Source: Pseudorasbora parva
Taxonomy: Eukaryota > Chordata > Actinopteri > Cypriniformes > Gobionidae
Reading direction: 5' to 3'
DNA length: 64,000 nt
Assembly: GCF_024679245.1 (NCBI RefSeq)
Contig: NC_090178.1
Location: forward strand, 50,075,331-50,139,330
Part shown: positions 53,401 through 64,000 of the stretch, in pieces
Position numbering within the stretch: the stretch's first letter is position 1
Layout: each line of letters begins with the position of its first letter
The notes under the pieces: model-generated
The model's database searches: none
Told to the model about the DNA's origin: nothing
The model's input: the letters and a program-made list of their open reading frames with translations, nothing else
Made by a program: the position numbers and the translations under genes

Positions 53401-53859
53401 TTTGCTCTTGTTTGGGAAGCATTATAGTATAAGTAGACAGTAGTTATATTAGGGCTCAGGTTACAATAAAATGACATATCAAAGTGACTTATAGTCTGCA
53501 GAATGTATATTGAAGAGCGTCACAAAAAAAAGTGTTGGCAGATTCAGAGCCATATTTAAACTAAGCACGCATGCACTTCAGGCATATGTAAATCCACTTT
53601 TGTTTAACACCTCATATCTTAATTGAGTCGTGTGTGTGTTAAGCAGAGTTGTGCACCCGCTCATATCACTAACACACCCTTTAAATAACACAGAAATACT
53701 GCACTATTGACTTTAGAGCAGGTGTGTGTTGGTCAATGGTCAGTGGTTTTCAGTTCCTCACAATAGCAACGGTCCAACAATGCTCCTAAACTCACCTGGT
53801 TTAGACCAGACACCCATGGGGGAATACACACACACACACACACACGTCTGGTTCACTAT

Positions 53860-54140
53860 CTTTGTGGGGACTCTCCATAGACGTAATGGTTTTTATACCG
53901 TACAAACTATACATTCTGTCCCCCTACACTGCTCCTGCCTACCCGTCTCACACACACACACACACACTGCCCCTAAACCTACCCATCACATACACATATA
54001 CACACACTGCCCCATAACCTACCCATCACAGGAAACATTCAGCATTTTTACTTTCTCAAAAAAAAAAAAAATCTATATGATTTAAGCCTGTTGAAAAGTC
54101 GGGACCGCTGGCTGGTGATCTCAGTTTTTACCATCCTTAC
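53860..54140 (+). repeat. TGGGGAC-type repeat with (CA)n tracts
   Basis: TTTGTGGGGACTCTCCATAG, TTTTTATACCGTACAAACTA, CCCCTAAACCTACCCATCAC and GGAAACATTCAGCATTTTTAC, with three CA runs. Confidence 0.85.
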
Positions 54141-55441
54141 AATATAATATAAACAAGGACACACACACACACACTGATGGGGTGAACAGATGCATCCTAT
54201 ATTTAAACAATGAGGAGCAGAACACACTCGCGTCACATTGAGCCAGGTGTGTGAGAGGGCCTATACTTTAATGACAGCTAGTTACTTGTAGTTAGCAAAG
54301 TTGACTATTGAAATAAAGTGTTGCCATTAAATTCTTAGAGACTAGCATTTAGGCATTATTTATTCATGCCTTGGTTAAACGTAATTAGCTTATTTAAAAG
54401 TCAGTCTTAGAATTTAATGGCAACACTATTTCGATAGTACAACATTTACACTATTGTAATTTAGATTTACATGTGAGTGAATCTCGTTCAACAAGGAGAG
54501 AAAGAGTAGCAGAAAACATCTGTGGCTCGGTGAGATTGTTTACAGCAACAAAAGGGATCAATGGAGGTTAGCTATTTTAAGAACATCTTTAGCTACTTTA
54601 AGCTGATTGCTTTTTAATATTTTTTTATTGGTTTTAAAGAATTACAACTACAGTCAATAAACAAAAATAGGACACATACATAAAAAAAAGTTAAATTAAG
54701 TTGTAAAAATGTTAAAATTTGTAGCTTTTTTTTTTTTACAGTCTAGTTTTTTTGACGCTTTAGCGGAGGAACATTACAGTGGCCGGATCTACTTCTCTCT
54801 GTGTGTCTATATGACGAGTCACGCAGGTACTGTGCTACTCCGCAGCGGTTCAAATTCATATGAAATACTAAATTAATAAACAAAGGGTTATTTCCTCCAA
54901 ATGTACATTTATGAATACTCAGTTTAGCTAAAAGAATTAGCAGATTAATTGAGTCGTGTTCGGCTCTTCTGTCAGTAGTGGCCACTCAACGTAAACAAAG
55001 ACATTAGCAGTCAAAAGAAAGTACTAGGGAGCAAAAGAGAGCAGCCTATGGAGTGAGCATGCGATTCGTTCACTTAAAAGAATCACTTTACGACACTGCT
55101 TCGTTCATCTAACATCAGAAAGTGGATAAATAAGGGGAGAGATAACCTGCCGATGAGTGTGAGATAATGTTTTTACGGTTTGGCTAAATGTTAGCTAACG
55201 TACCAGTTTAGCCGCACTAGATACTAGTTAACGTTGGCTAGCTTTTTGTGTATCTTGTTGTATTAACCCTTTCCAAACTGCACATTTTAAATCTTAACAA
55301 TAGTTTATCGAGTCTAACCTGTAAATGAGCTTGCTAGATTAGATTTATATGCACAATAGTCGTATTATACAGTGGGTAAAATGCATATTAGGTTAAAGTT
55401 TATAGTTATTTGAAAGTGAATTTTCTTGTGTATTTATTCAG
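54141..55441. other. intergenic or upstream region of the zinc-finger gene
   Basis: 54290-54440 contains an inverted pair (GTGTTGCCATTAAATTCT / GAATTTAATGGCAACACT), a small MITE. The remainder may hold the promoter and first exon of the zinc-finger gene, but I cannot identify them. Confidence 0.45.
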
Positions 55442-55610
55442 CACATCACAATTAAGCAGAGAGGGCAAGAGCCTCGACCTCGACGCTGCCATGCAGATGC
55501 TTCTTTATTCACTTGCCCCTTCTGCTCTTCTGACGTCTGTAAGCCCAGACAGTACCATCAGATAATGACCCATATAGCTGGGCATAAACTGAGGGCGGTG
55601 GAATATGGAG
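55442..55610 (+). CDS. zinc-finger protein, internal exon (upstream exon not found)
   Basis: An open 169-nt exon follows a TTCTTGTGTATTTATTCAG acceptor and ends GGAG|GTGAGT at phase 1. It encodes a basic stretch (KQRGQEPRPRRCHAD), then CPFCSSDVCKPRQYHQIMTH with IAGH, a C2H2-like finger (C-x2-C ... H-x3-H). Its last base joins exactly to the exon at 61830, giving VEYG-D-HVIYSC. I believe similar unnamed fish proteins exist but cannot assign a function; nucleic-acid binding is the default inference. The initiating exon must lie upstream, and none is convincing between 53.5 and 55.4 kb. Confidence 0.6.
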
Positions 55611-55644
55611 GTGAGTGAGTGAGCACACTTTATAATAATGCTGT

Positions 55645-55884
55645 AATAGTAACTAATGTCAAGTCAAATTACCATTATTTATATAGCACTTTTTACAAGG
55701 CATATTGTTTCAATGCAGCTTCACAATGGTAACAGGAAAATAATGCAACAGAATTTAATAGAAAGTAGCACAGTAAATATTTAGTGTCCGTGACTGAGGA
55801 AGCCAAACCAAAGGTGACGGTGGCAAGGAACCCCAAACTCCATCAGGAGACATAATGGAAAAAATAAACATTGGGAGAAACTAA
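55645..55884 (-). mobile_element. LINE 3' end (minus strand)
   Basis: CAAGTCAAATTACCATTATTT, TATAGCACTTTTTACAAGG and GGCAAGGAACCCCAAACTCC correspond, as complement, to the 3' UTR and tail of a common cyprinid LINE. It lines up with the coding relics at 56876-58533 as one minus-strand insertion. Confidence 0.6.
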
Positions 55885-56475
55885 TGAAATCCGATGGCTC
55901 AGAAAGGCCTTCGTTCACACCAATGTCATTTCCTCTCCTTTAAGACCCATAAAGGCACTAAAGACGTCGTTACAAAGCCCATCTCACTACAGCGGCTCTA
56001 CAATCATTGATGAAGAGGCCAGAATAGAGTTAGTGCGGGAAAACACTAAATAACGACTTATATAGTGATGGCCGATTTCAGAACAAAGCTTCGAACCGTT
56101 ATGAGTCAGTGAATCGATTCATGATTCGAACCGTTATGAGTCAGTGAATCGATTCATGATTCGGATCGCCAGAGTCACGTGATTTCAGCAGTTTGACACG
56201 CGATCATGAATCATGAATCAATTCACTGATTCATAAAGGTTCGAAGCTTTGTTCTGAAATCGGCCATCACTATATAAGTCGTTATTTAGTGTTTTTTGCG
56301 CACTAACTCTATTCTGGCGTCTTCATCAATGATTGTAGAGCCGCTGTAGTGAGATGGGCTTTGTAACGACGTCTTTAGTGCCTTTATGGGTCTTGAGAGA
56401 GGAAATGACATTGGTGTCAATGAAGGCCTTTCTGAGCCATCGGATTTCAACACTAATATCTTCATCTTTGTCTGA
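55885..56475. mobile_element. foldback MITE inside the LINE
   Basis: Both arms are present: AATCCGATGGCTCAGAAAGG at 55888 is inverted as CCTTTCTGAGCCATCGGATT near 56428. The centre has CACGTGATTTCAGCAGTTTG and a tandem duplication of TTCGAACCGTTATGAGTCAG. The outermost TTAA ends are missing. Confidence 0.85.
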
Positions 56476-56875
56476 AGATATGCAGAAACGCAATATAACA
56501 GGGCATGAAGCGATAATGAATTCCATTATTAAAGCAGGAAACCCATTTAACACAGTTCAACAAGTCTCCTTTCACTGCAGCCACACACATCATATCTAAC
56601 AGAAGCATCGATCCACTGCAGGTTTTCCGTGCATTTTTGTAGTAGGCTAATTCGGCCTCCACATGCTGTCGGAAATTAGATAATTCTGACTTTTGAAGTC
56701 ATGATTACGAGCTTATTGCATTCAAGTTTAAAAATGTGAGGAAATGTTTACCTTGGAAACTCGTATTTACGATAATTCCGAGAGCACATGAAGGCAGTGT
56801 AACTTTTGAGTCCATTTGAGATTTTTTGAGATTTTTATTTATAAATAATATAATAAAAATAATTCAATTATAAAT

Positions 56876-57772
56876 TTACAAGGGAAAAAAAAAATCACAA
56901 TAATCACGGGAAAAACGGGGCTGGATTAGCCAGGGTTGACTTGCTTTTAGTTTTTTATGCTCTCTTTCCACGAACTGCTGAAAACTTTTCTTCCAGCTGC
57001 GGTCCATTTTTCTGGCTGCGGTTTTAAGGGCCCGAGTCTGCTCGTTGTACCACGGCGTTGGACTATTTTCTTTAATCTTCTTTAAGCACAGGGGAGCAAC
57101 TGTGTCTAAAGTGCTGGAAAAGAGAGAGTCAGTAGTTTCTGTTGCAACATTGAGTTCCTCTTGGCTCTCTGTAATGCTAAGGAGATGGAACTTATGAGGA
57201 AGATTATGCACAAAGCAATCTTTAGTGGCAGTAGTGATTGTCCTACTAAATCTGTAACTAGGGGACGGCTTTGCAGCCTTGGCTGAATTAAGTATACATG
57301 ATACTAGGTAATGATCTGAGATGTCATCGCTCTGCTGCAGAATTTCAGCAGCATCAACATTGAGTCAATATTAGGTCTAAAGTATGATTACTGCGATCAG
57401 TGACACGAGTTGCCTAATGCCATTCGAGTTGAGAATGTCTCTAAATGCCAATCCCAATGTGTCTTTTTCATTTTCTACTTGGATATTAAAATCACCAACA
57501 ATTAGTACTTTATCTGCAGCCAGTCCTAACTCAGCAAATTCTTTGATAAAGTCTGTATTGTGCCCTACAGTAGCCAACACAAATGTCAAACAGGATTTAT
57601 AAATTACACTATATAACTTCACATAACACACCAAGACTTCAAAGGAATTTTATTTGAAACTAGACTTATGAGTTGATACTGAAGAAATTACTATAAATTA
57701 GAGCAACGCCTCCCCCTTTACCTTTCAGACGTGGCTCATGTTTATGTAAACTTGGGGGGTGGACTCATTTAA
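56876..57772 (-). pseudogene. LINE ORF2 remnant (endonuclease to pre-RT region)
   Basis: The minus strand reads SCLTFVLATVGHN, KVLIVGDFNIQVENEKDTLG (endonuclease GDFN motif), ILNSNGIRQLV and, further on, ESQEELNVATETTDSLFSS and NSPTPWYNEQTRALKTAARK. Stops and frameshifts are present. Probably the same CR1/L2-like family as 766-1419. Confidence 0.85.
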
Positions 57773-58399
57773 AGTAAAGGGTTACTTCAGCGATTAGCAT
57801 ATGGCTTTGTATCAGTAGAAACCCTGGAGTATATTCAAATGATTGTGCTTTCCCCCTCCTCATATCCCCCTGAGACGAGAGATTTATGCATTTTATTTCT
57901 GGAAAAGTTCCTCCTATGATGCAAATTGACAATATATCAGAGCTATGGTGAGCAATGTAAGTTTTAACTTCTCAAATTAATTTCTATAAAAGTTAAGCTT
58001 GCAAAGGCATGAACTGAAGCACGCCAGACTGAACTCGCGTTGTGAATGTATGCCGCGAGTGTAGTCGAGATTACCTCAGCTCTCATCACTCCTGCAGTTA
58101 GTGCTCAGTGCTGTGAGACTCGCGCGGCGACTCACTAATTATTGAACAGACACGTTCAGTTTTTAATTATAGTGTCTTCTCTAACTCAGTCACAGTAATC
58201 AAGTTGGTGGCGTTGGGAATGGCCTCACAGAGCAGCGAAGCATTCTGGGAATTGTAGTCTTTCATCCCCATGGGACAAAAATACATTTTCTGTCTTTTCT
58301 CAGTCTAGAAGACACCAAATTCAAAAATAATTTCGCATTTCTACTGCATTGATGACCCAGTTTAAATACAGATTCATCTTCCCAGCGCTGAAGTACCCC
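57773..58399 (-). mobile_element. TTAA MITE, family B, inserted in LINE ORF2
   Basis: It lies between TTAA sites at 57769 and 58400. It starts AGTAAAGGGTTACTTCAGCG and ends CGCTGAAGTACCCC. Removing it joins LINE codons DEYI and NEST, so the target was a TTAA inside the endonuclease frame. Confidence 0.88.
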
Positions 58400-58533
58400 T
58401 TAATGTACTCGTCAGGTTTTAGCCAAGTTTCTGTCAAACACAGCACATCTAGATTATTATCCTTAATCATATTGGTAACAATAAGTGCTTTTGAGGGAAG
58501 GGATCGAATATTCAGCAACCCGAGCTTTATCAT
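58400..58533 (-). pseudogene. LINE ORF2 endonuclease N-terminus
   Basis: The minus strand reads LGLLNIRSLPSKALIVTNMI and LDVLCLTETWLKPDEYI, the start of an AP-endonuclease domain (LNIRSL, TETWL). It continues across the MITE into 57772. Confidence 0.88.
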
Positions 58534-59711
58534 TTCCTCATCAGTATTATATCTGTTGTTTATTTTTTGACATTAATTACATTTTTACCCTTAATAACCG
58601 TCACGAGGACGAGGACGTGCTGAAACTCTCTTTGCTTAAATTAGCTCAAAATTACTATCAGATGTAAGTAATTACCTTGACAAACTATACATCATTAAAA
58701 AGATCTAAGACTAAAGTTTAATTTTTTTACCTCTGTTTTATTCTCAAAGTCTTATAATGATCGTAATGTGTGTATATGTGCCAGGAGTTATGAATATGAT
58801 CTTGGGCGTCGCTACCTTTTGATTGTAATATGCGCGTCATTTGCTCCCATTCATAAAAAACTCTTCTCTGGTCGTCATGAAGACACTCGATAAAACAACT
58901 TCCCTCAGGGCTTTTACTTCAAAAGTGTGCAGATGTGGAGAAATATTGATAGATTCTCACATGTTTGAGTCAAATTTCTATACAGAGAAGTATTATTTAT
59001 TCAATCTTTATCCAAAATCCGCGGATGTGTGATTATGAGCGCAGTATACTGTGATATGCTGTGTTTTCAATTCATTCTGGCAGCCGGAGGGCGCTGGAAA
59101 GCTGTACTACTGAAAATTCACCCCATGGGGAACACATGAAGAACAGACACACCATGTGACATTCAGGAAGTATCTGACATTTCCAAAACAGCTTCCTGAG
59201 ATCGTTATATCGCTATTTTATGCAGATAGACACGTTTTAAGACAATAAACACACAATCGCGGCAATATATGGTTGGTCTGTGTTCTTAATGCCATGTTGG
59301 GTGGTTTCATAATAGATGATATTTATAATGCAATGCTATTCCACATAGCTTTTAGCATTGTATATTTTCTGTCAGATTTTTTGACCCGAAGCTACATGAG
59401 ATCACATATTGTTATATAAAACACTCGACTTATAAATTATAAAGTGATATGAAGCAAGTTTTGAATAAAACATGATTTTAATCGTATAAATTGTTGTTTT
59501 GCTGGTGTGCTAAGCTAACATGCTAGCTTGCCCTAGATGCACCTGCCACTGAGTAAATACTTTATTTTTATGAACATTTTCTAAATGTAAAACTACTGAA
59601 ATGCTTATTTGGACGAAATGCATTCAATAGAGTCTCGGTGAGGGTAAAGTGAGAGGTTTGATTTAGAAATGAGGTTTGAATAGAACAGTTTGAATAGAGA
59701 ATCGTTAGTGA
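58534..59711. other. intron DNA, nothing recognised
   Basis: AT-rich, no supported exon or repeat pair. The part next to 58534 could be LINE 5' sequence. Confidence 0.4.
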
Positions 59712-61077
59712 CAGGCCCGGATTGGCTAATCGGGAGCACCGGGAAAATTCCCGGTGGGCCGGTCTGTTTTTGAGGCCGCGAGGGCCGTTGTTGTCATGGC
59801 ACTTGGTTGAACTATGGATGCTGTCCCCAGGCTGCCTGCACTCACAGCAGCCCCACTTTTTTATTTTACCGCGGTCCAACTCTTTTTATTTATTATTTTA
59901 CAGAAGTCCCACTCTTTTTTACTTAATATTTTCTCACAGAGTGCAGCCTGCAGGTTTAATGATGACGTGATTATATTTTGACTCCCTGGCCCCGCCCCCG
60001 ATACAGCGCCTTGAAAGTTGCTCAAAATAAAAAAGTCAGATAAAAATGGGCGATACGAAGCGCAAAGGCGGCGCTGAAAAGGCCAGAATAAAAAAAAATA
60101 AGAAGGCTCTGGAAACTGACGCAGCCAAATGTTCTAAGCTGTGCACATTGTTACTCAAAAAAACAAATGATGACGACGAGGCCGGTTAGGAGCAGTGCAG
60201 GATGCGACCGCGCAAAACAATGCTGTCTGCAAACCACGTTCATGTATCAAACTTTTTCTTAGCTCTTCAGCAGCAGCCGCCTCTAGTCCGTTTTGCTGCA
60301 ACGCCCAGTAACGTTACCAAGCTCCAGTCATGAGCCCAACACACCAGAATGGGCAGGTATTGTCATTCATAAGTAAGTGCCCTGCTCAATGAAAAATGCC
60401 CTGAGATAATAATGATACCTGATGATTTAGGTTCATTAATGAAACTGAGTGACTTGATTTAAAAGCTTTGTAAAAAGGGGGTATTTGTGGTGAGTATTTC
60501 ATTTAGTGTCAGAAAGCGAGGACCCAGTTGTGAAGAGATTAGCTCTTACTGTGAAACACAGGTAAACTGCTATTGTAGGCTACCATAGTGTGTGAATAAG
60601 CAAACACTATCACTGATTTTTTTTTCTGATTTAGTATCTTACTTGTTTCCAGTTTAAATATCTAAATATTCTTAATTCAAGATACATTTACTAGACAAGT
60701 GAAATGACATAAGAAATTGACTTGTTTTCTGAATTAGAAAAAAATTATCTTTTCTTCATTTCAATTTTTGGATATTTAGGAATACTAATTCTTTAAAATA
60801 AAAAAAGAGAGAGAGATTCTGATACTGTCCTGTTATTTACTGTTCTAATAAATCTTCACTGTGAAACAAAACTTAAGCTACTGTTTTTGCACTGTATTGA
60901 AAATTATATTTTTCAAAAATACAAAGAATTATAAGGCTGTAGAGAATAGTGTACCTTATGCAGACTTATATTCTGAGGTTGGAATCACATTATTTTAATA
61001 TAGTCTGTCGTGAACTAAAGTGGGCCGGTCTAAGGCATGAAACTCCAGGGCTGAAAATGAGTCTCAATCCGGCCCTG
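59712..61077 (+). mobile_element. hAT element with transposase N-terminal relic
   Basis: The ends CAGGCCCGGATTGG and CTCAATCCGGCCCTG are flanked by GTTAGTGA (59704-59711) and GTTAGTAA (61078-61085), an 8-bp duplication with one change. It also contains a partial ACACTGC-MITE relative at 60635-60800 (TTACTTGTTTCCAGTTTAAA). Confidence 0.85.
60046..60189 (+). pseudogene. hAT transposase N-terminal fragment
   Basis: 47 codons: MGDTKRKGGAEKARIKKNKK, then ALETDAAKCSKLCTLLLKK, acidic DDDE and a stop. The basic KRKxGAEKAR start followed by AAKCSKL is typical of one group of fish hAT transposases. The BED finger and catalytic domain are absent, so it is inactive. Confidence 0.6.
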
Positions 61078-61085
61078 GTTAGTAA

Positions 61086-61829
61086 TTATAATGCAGACAA
61101 AAGAATAATAATTAGAGCCATAACCAGTCCGCAGAAGTGTAAATGTGTGCCGGGGAGACAAACTGAATGGGGCAGTTTGCACCTCTAAACAATAGAGGCA
61201 AAATAGAGAATGAAAGCTGAGAAGACATGGCAATAAACATCAGTTGATATTTTAGAGATATCTCAAAATAAAATCACATGAAACGATCTTGTAAAACGTT
61301 TAATAAAATTCATAGTTTTAGACTGATCATCTTCAGATCTGAAATATAACATGGTCAGACTTGTGGCTTTAGCTGTAGTGCATTTCTAGATTTCTCCAAG
61401 GCCCACTTCAATTTTATTTTCATAAAGATATTTCATACAAATAAATTTCTAATAACTTTACAAAACTTTGAAGCTTATTATAGCTTTTTTTTATTATAAA
61501 AAATATTATCATTTTGACTTTACAGTAAACTGCCAGGTGTCTGCTTTCAAATGAGACCATAATTATGATTTTAGTGCAAAGGATTCACAAACTGTATTTG
61601 TTTTAGTCTGAGTATACATTTCTTAGGATTTTTTCAAAATTTAGAAATCAGCTTAACAGGTTAAATGGGTAATTTTTGTATTTACTAAATCAGGGAACAG
61701 ACACAGTCTATATGTGATAATATCTAGGTGTAGTTAATGCAGTTAACACATGTTATGAACTGAAAATACTTTTATAGCATTTATACCTCTTGGTTAATGT
61801 TGTGCTAATACAAATGTGCTCTGTTTTAG
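61086..61829. other. intron DNA before the repeat exon
   Basis: AT-rich and without a recognised feature until the acceptor at 61829. Confidence 0.45.
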
Positions 61830-62992
61830 ATCATGTTATTTACAGCTGTAACATCGGCTGTGGCAAAAGGGCCAGACATTTTCACTGCTGCCAGTGTCCC
61901 AAGACTTACATCAATAAAGCTACCCTAAAAAAGCATCTTTGCAACAGTCATCCCATAGCTTGCACTTTAAAACCACAAACCGTAAGTGACCCACAACAAG
62001 AACCTCTTTTCCAAAAACCAACATCTCAACCACAACAGGACCCTGTTTTCCAAAAACCAACATCTCAACCACAAGAAGATCCTCTTTCCCATCAACCAAC
62101 ATCTCAACCACAAGAAGATCCTCCTTCCCAACAACCAACATCTCAACCACAAGAAGATCCTCCTTCCCAACAACCAACATCTCAACCACAACAAGATCCT
62201 CCTTCCCAACAACCAACATCTCAACCACAAGAAGATCCTCCTTCCCAACAACCAACATCTCAACCACAAGAAGATCCTCCTTCCCAACAACCAACATCTC
62301 AACCACAAGAAGATCCTCCTTCCCAACAACCAACATCTCAACCACAAGAAGATCCTCCTTCCCAACAACCAACATCTCAACCACAACAAGATCCTCCTTC
62401 CCATCAACCAACATCTCAACCACAAGAAGATCCTCCTTCCCAAAAACCAACATCTCAACCACAACAGGATCCTCCTTCCCAAAAACCAACATCTCAACCA
62501 CAACAAGATCCTCCTTCCCAAAAACCAACATCTCAACCACAACAAGATCCTCCTTCCCATCAACCAACATCTCAACCACAAGAAGATCCTCCTTCCCAAA
62601 AACCAACATCTCAACCACAAGAAGATCCTCCTTCCCAAAAACCAACATCTCAACCACAACAGGATCCTCCTTCCCAAAAACCAACATCTCAACCACAACA
62701 AGATCCTCCTTCCCAAAAACCAACATCTCAACCACAACAAGATCCTCCTTCCCATCAACCAACATCTCAACCACAAGAAGATCCTCCTTCCCAAAAACCA
62801 ACATCTCAACCACAACAGGATCCTCCTTCCCAAAAACCAACATCTCAACCACAACAGGATCCTCCTTCCCAAAAACCAACATCTCAACCACAAAAAGATC
62901 CTCCTTCCCAAAAACCAACATCTCAACCACTTCAATTAGCAGCTCCTCCAGCAATTAAGAGAAGGCAGATTTCTGTGCAGTGCCATCTTAAG
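61830..62992 (+). CDS. zinc-finger and Pro/Gln-repeat exon (gene continues beyond the window)
   Basis: A 1163-nt exon follows a GCTCTGTTTTAG acceptor and ends CTTAAG|GTGAGT at phase 0. It first completes the D codon from 55610. It encodes HVIYSCNIGCGKRARHFH, then a classical C2H2 finger CCQCPKTYINKATLKKHL..NSH (C-x2-C-x12-H-x4-H). About 24 copies of a 13-residue repeat (consensus KPTSQPQQDPPSQ) follow, then a basic AAPPAIKRRQISVQCHLK tail. The repeat is probably disordered. All units are 39 bp and intact, and the antisense ORFs here are by-products of that unit length. Later exons are presumably past position 64000. Function is unknown. Confidence 0.65.
61976..62929 (+). repeat. 39-bp coding minisatellite (about 24 units)
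   Basis: The array is in frame in the zinc-finger gene. A degenerate unit (QTVSDPQQEPLFQ) at 61976 precedes 23 full units from 62015 and a partial one at 62912. Units vary at K/Q in position 1, Q/E in position 7 and Q/H in position 13. Units 12-16 (62444-62638) and 17-21 (62639-62833) repeat nearly the same order of variants, a 195-bp higher-order duplication. Confidence 0.93.
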
Positions 62993-63169
62993 GTGAGTCT
63001 GAATTACAGTAGAAAAAAAATAATTTCCTTTTGCCATTCATTGTAATAATCCAGTGAGAGTTTTGTATACACAAGGAGTGTGACAACATATTCTATTGAC
63101 TCAAACCACAGTGTTTCCATTATCCTTATAAATGTTTAAAATTGAAAAAAACGGCCAATGAGACGTCAA

Positions 63170-64000
63170 TTTAAAGGGATTCTCCACCGTTTTTAGAAAT
63201 AGGGCTTATTTAACATCTTTTCTACATTTAGATATGTGGGCATTGTTTTAGTTTGGAAGGGTCGCCATTAGCTTAGCTTAGCATAATGAATGGAATCCTA
63301 TGTTGCCAGATAGCACGAGTAAAAGTATTTTATTTAAGTATTTATCACTGGTTATTCACAACGAGTACAAATAGCGATGCACATTAAGACTGGGCGATTT
63401 CCTAGGCAGATATTGACCTGGGACTAAGCACACAGGCGAAGCACTACTTGGGTGCAGATATCGCACAACACATCCGAAATCCCTCAACTTCTGTCAACAC
63501 ACCGGCGTGAATAGTAGCTGGCTATTGTTTCATACAGTTCATGAATGGCGAAGAACATGGGTGGTTTTGTGAGACGAACAGGGTTACTTCTCGCTCACAG
63601 GTAACAATAACATCGTTATTTATTTTAGTTTCGATTGTTCACACTAAACAGGTTGAATTCAACGTGGTTATACTAGAGGAGGCTAACTTTATTTGAACCG
63701 TAGTCTATATACAGCTTCTTAGCATCTTTCTTACAACCAAATGAAGACAAACAATAACATAAGGAAGAGTAATAAAAGACAACTTACATGTGCACTTTCT
63801 GCCTGTGCTTTGAAAATGGATGGGACGGCTTTATCTTTCAGATTTTTAGTCCCAAGTCAATATCTGCCTAGGAAATTGCCCAAATTTTGGTTCACTTTAT
63901 TCGAGACGTGCTATCTGGCAACATAGGATTCCATTCATTATGCTATGCTAAGCTAACGGCGACCCTGCCAAAATAAAACTGAGACAAAAATGCATTTGCC
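63170..64000. mobile_element. foldback MITE cut by the window end
   Basis: TTTAAAGGGATTCTCCACCG starts it. CATAATGAATGGAATCCTAT with GTTGCCAGATAGCACG near 63282-63321 is inverted near 63907-63946 (ATAGGATTCCATTCATTATG). The right end would lie just beyond 64000. It is in the intron after the repeat exon. Confidence 0.8.

Larger units (their letters stand above)
55611..61829 (+). other. intron of the zinc-finger gene
   Basis: Bounded by GTGAGT and TTTTAG with matching phase 1. It contains a minus-strand LINE split by two MITEs, a hAT at 59712-61077 and otherwise AT-rich DNA without recognisable exons. Confidence 0.55.

Noticed and set aside
61920..62954. Antisense and shifted ORFs of 317-344 codons over the 39-bp repeats
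   Set aside because: They shadow the sense repeat, which alone has a zinc finger upstream and proper splice sites.

Overview
The window is vertebrate nuclear DNA, almost certainly from a ray-finned fish of the carp/zebrafish order. It carries one complete spliced gene with GT-AG introns, part of a second gene, and a dense load of fish-type DNA transposons (hAT, PIF/Harbinger-like, TTAA-target foldback MITEs), LINE and DIRS remnants, and very long microsatellites and minisatellites. One run of 200 Ns marks a scaffold gap. I name no species.

Layout. 1-22.9 kb is intergenic and repeat-built: a LINE reverse-transcriptase relic, two copies of a foldback element, a nested hAT, Harbinger-type elements, two Tx1-like LINE tails sitting in (CT)n tracts, a 60-bp minisatellite, a DIRS gag relic, a GC-rich rDNA-spacer-like block and the gap. 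22.9-53.0 kb is nt5c3a (cytosolic 5'-nucleotidase III, pyrimidine nucleotidase) on the + strand. It has nine coding exons and 331 codons, and every HAD phosphatase motif is intact. Its introns hold most of the notable structure. Intron 1 has duplicated segments with two hATs (one carrying a second 60-bp minisatellite), a 22-bp minisatellite and a possible alternative first exon. Intron 2 is almost wholly a 42-bp minisatellite that starts at the splice donor and is split by one transposon. Introns 3, 6 and 8 carry further MITEs and hATs. 53.0-64 kb holds a 3'-flanking repeat, two exons of an unnamed zinc-finger gene (a Zn-finger exon at 55.4 kb, and a Zn-finger plus 39-bp Pro/Gln repeat exon at 61.8-63.0 kb) and, between them, a minus-strand LINE broken by two MITEs and a hAT with a transposase relic.

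The two genes share no evident pathway. The long ORFs in the tandem arrays (up to 784 codons) are not genes: repeat units of 42, 60 and 39 bp are multiples of three, so a stop-free unit stays open over the whole array. No operons, CRISPR arrays or prokaryotic features are present. I saw no dedicated multi-gene system. The strongest unusual signals are the intron-filling minisatellite of nt5c3a, the repeated insertion of a Tx1-like LINE into (CT)n, and the 60-bp satellite carried inside a hAT.
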